From: Opisthocomus hoazin
Lineage: Eukaryota > Chordata > Aves > Opisthocomiformes > Opisthocomidae
NCBI RefSeq assembly: GCF_030867145.1
Contig: NC_134414.1
Location: 81,086,504 to 81,150,503, forward strand
Length of the DNA: 64,000 nt
Direction of reading: 5' to 3'
Made by a program: the position numbers and the translations under genes. Shown piece by piece: positions 63,478 through 64,000 of this stretch. How positions within the stretch are numbered: position 1 is the first letter of the stretch; the number at the start of each line of letters is the position of its first letter. The notes below the pieces were generated by a model that was given only the letters and a program-made list of their open reading frames with translations, was not told the origin of the DNA and did no database searches.

Positions 63478-64000
63478 TAACTGACTGACTGAAAGAATAG
63501 TCCACAAGGAATCGTGAAATCACTCACTACTCCTTAAATTTACATTGCCCAGAAGATTAAAAAGTTAAAAATATAACATTATTTTAAAATAGCTTTTGCA
63601 AAAACAGTATTTTGAAAAAATACGCTGTGCACTACAGCAGCCCTTGTTAGTCTGTTACAAAAGAACTTCATAAATTTGACAATTTCTTGACGGACATGAA
63701 CACATGTTCCATCTACCTCTTTCTTATGAAAGTTTGCTAACATTTCTGAAGCTTCTATCAGCCTCGTGTTTTTCTTAGATCTCCTTCTAGTGCTGCAAAT
63801 GTTAATGCTAAACTGAGACATTATTATTAACAGATTTTTCAGACCGTCCAGAGTGAATTTTCTGTCGTTCATTTATGGCAAGTTATTCATGAATTGCTTA
63901 GTAACATCTACATCAATAGCACGGAACTTGACCCTCAAGAGATCCCAGCAGACCACCCTACACCTGTGGACCAAGAGCTCTGGTGCTGGAAAGGGCTGTC
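63478..64000. other. Unrecognised flank with a 97-codon minus-strand frame
   Basis: On the minus strand 63872-63579 is open (MNDRKFTLDGLKNLLIIMSQ...), with a basic middle segment and no recognised domain. The surrounding sequence gives no splice-framed support. No repeat was identified. Confidence 0.3.

Noticed and set aside
1-64000. CRISPR arrays, operons, tRNA or rRNA genes
   Set aside because: The DNA is vertebrate; no array structure or recognisable structural RNA gene was seen on either strand.

Overview
The window is vertebrate and almost certainly avian nuclear DNA. It is AT-rich and littered with CR1-type LINE fragments (the 3' end shows the bird CR1 signature 'tttgggttggaagggacct...' / 'ttctatgattctgt'). 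It also carries two LTRs of one endogenous-retrovirus family that I associate with neoavian/passerine genomes. Real genes are split into short exons with GT-AG borders, so almost every long open frame here is either a chance frame or transposon-derived.

The biology is a cluster of three class I cytokine-receptor alpha-chain genes of the CSF2RA/IL3RA/IL5RA family. Receptor A lies on the minus strand at 2487-4320. Its signal peptide, N-terminal FNIII domain and cytokine-module D2 are visible and look most like IL5RA. Its D3 (WSXWS), membrane and cytoplasmic exons are not found before the window edge. Receptor B (plus, 30050-36378) has D2, D3 with WGEWS, a membrane segment, a degenerate box 1 and a short tail. 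Its signal exon is not found, and its N-terminal domain is at best represented by an uncertain, possibly damaged candidate near 24.0-24.2 kb. Receptor C (plus, 46874-59023) can be followed from signal peptide to stop in 11 exons of 1203 nt (400 aa). In domain sequence and length it is a convincing CSF2RA. B and C share five exon sizes exactly (130, 176, 140, 39 and 82 nt) and the same splice phases, so they are tandem duplicates. In mammals CSF2RA and IL3RA are also adjacent and co-oriented, so the locus probably corresponds to that region, but B also resembles CSF2RA rather than IL3RA.

Layout: 1-2.4 kb nothing recognised; 2.5-4.3 kb receptor A; 4.3-24 kb repeats and unannotated sequence (LTR at 12.3-13.1 kb, CR1 at 13.7, 16.1-17.3 and 19.0 kb); 24.0-36.8 kb receptor B with its upstream region; 38.2-41.6 kb CR1 block; 45.3-45.6 kb GC-rich island of unknown nature; 46.5 kb CR1 just upstream of receptor C; 46.9-59.4 kb receptor C, whose introns contain a CR1 5' portion (ORF1 esterase plus ORF2 linker) and a CR1 3' end; 59.9-62.3 kb degenerate CR1 and a possible retropseudogene; 62.3-63.5 kb second LTR in reverse orientation; 63.5-64 kb unrecognised.

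The three receptors are predicted cell-surface ligand-binding chains. Known relatives pair with the shared beta chain (CSF2RB) and signal through JAK2/STAT5. The exon models come from manual reading of splice sites, reading phase and remembered family motifs; no alignment was run.
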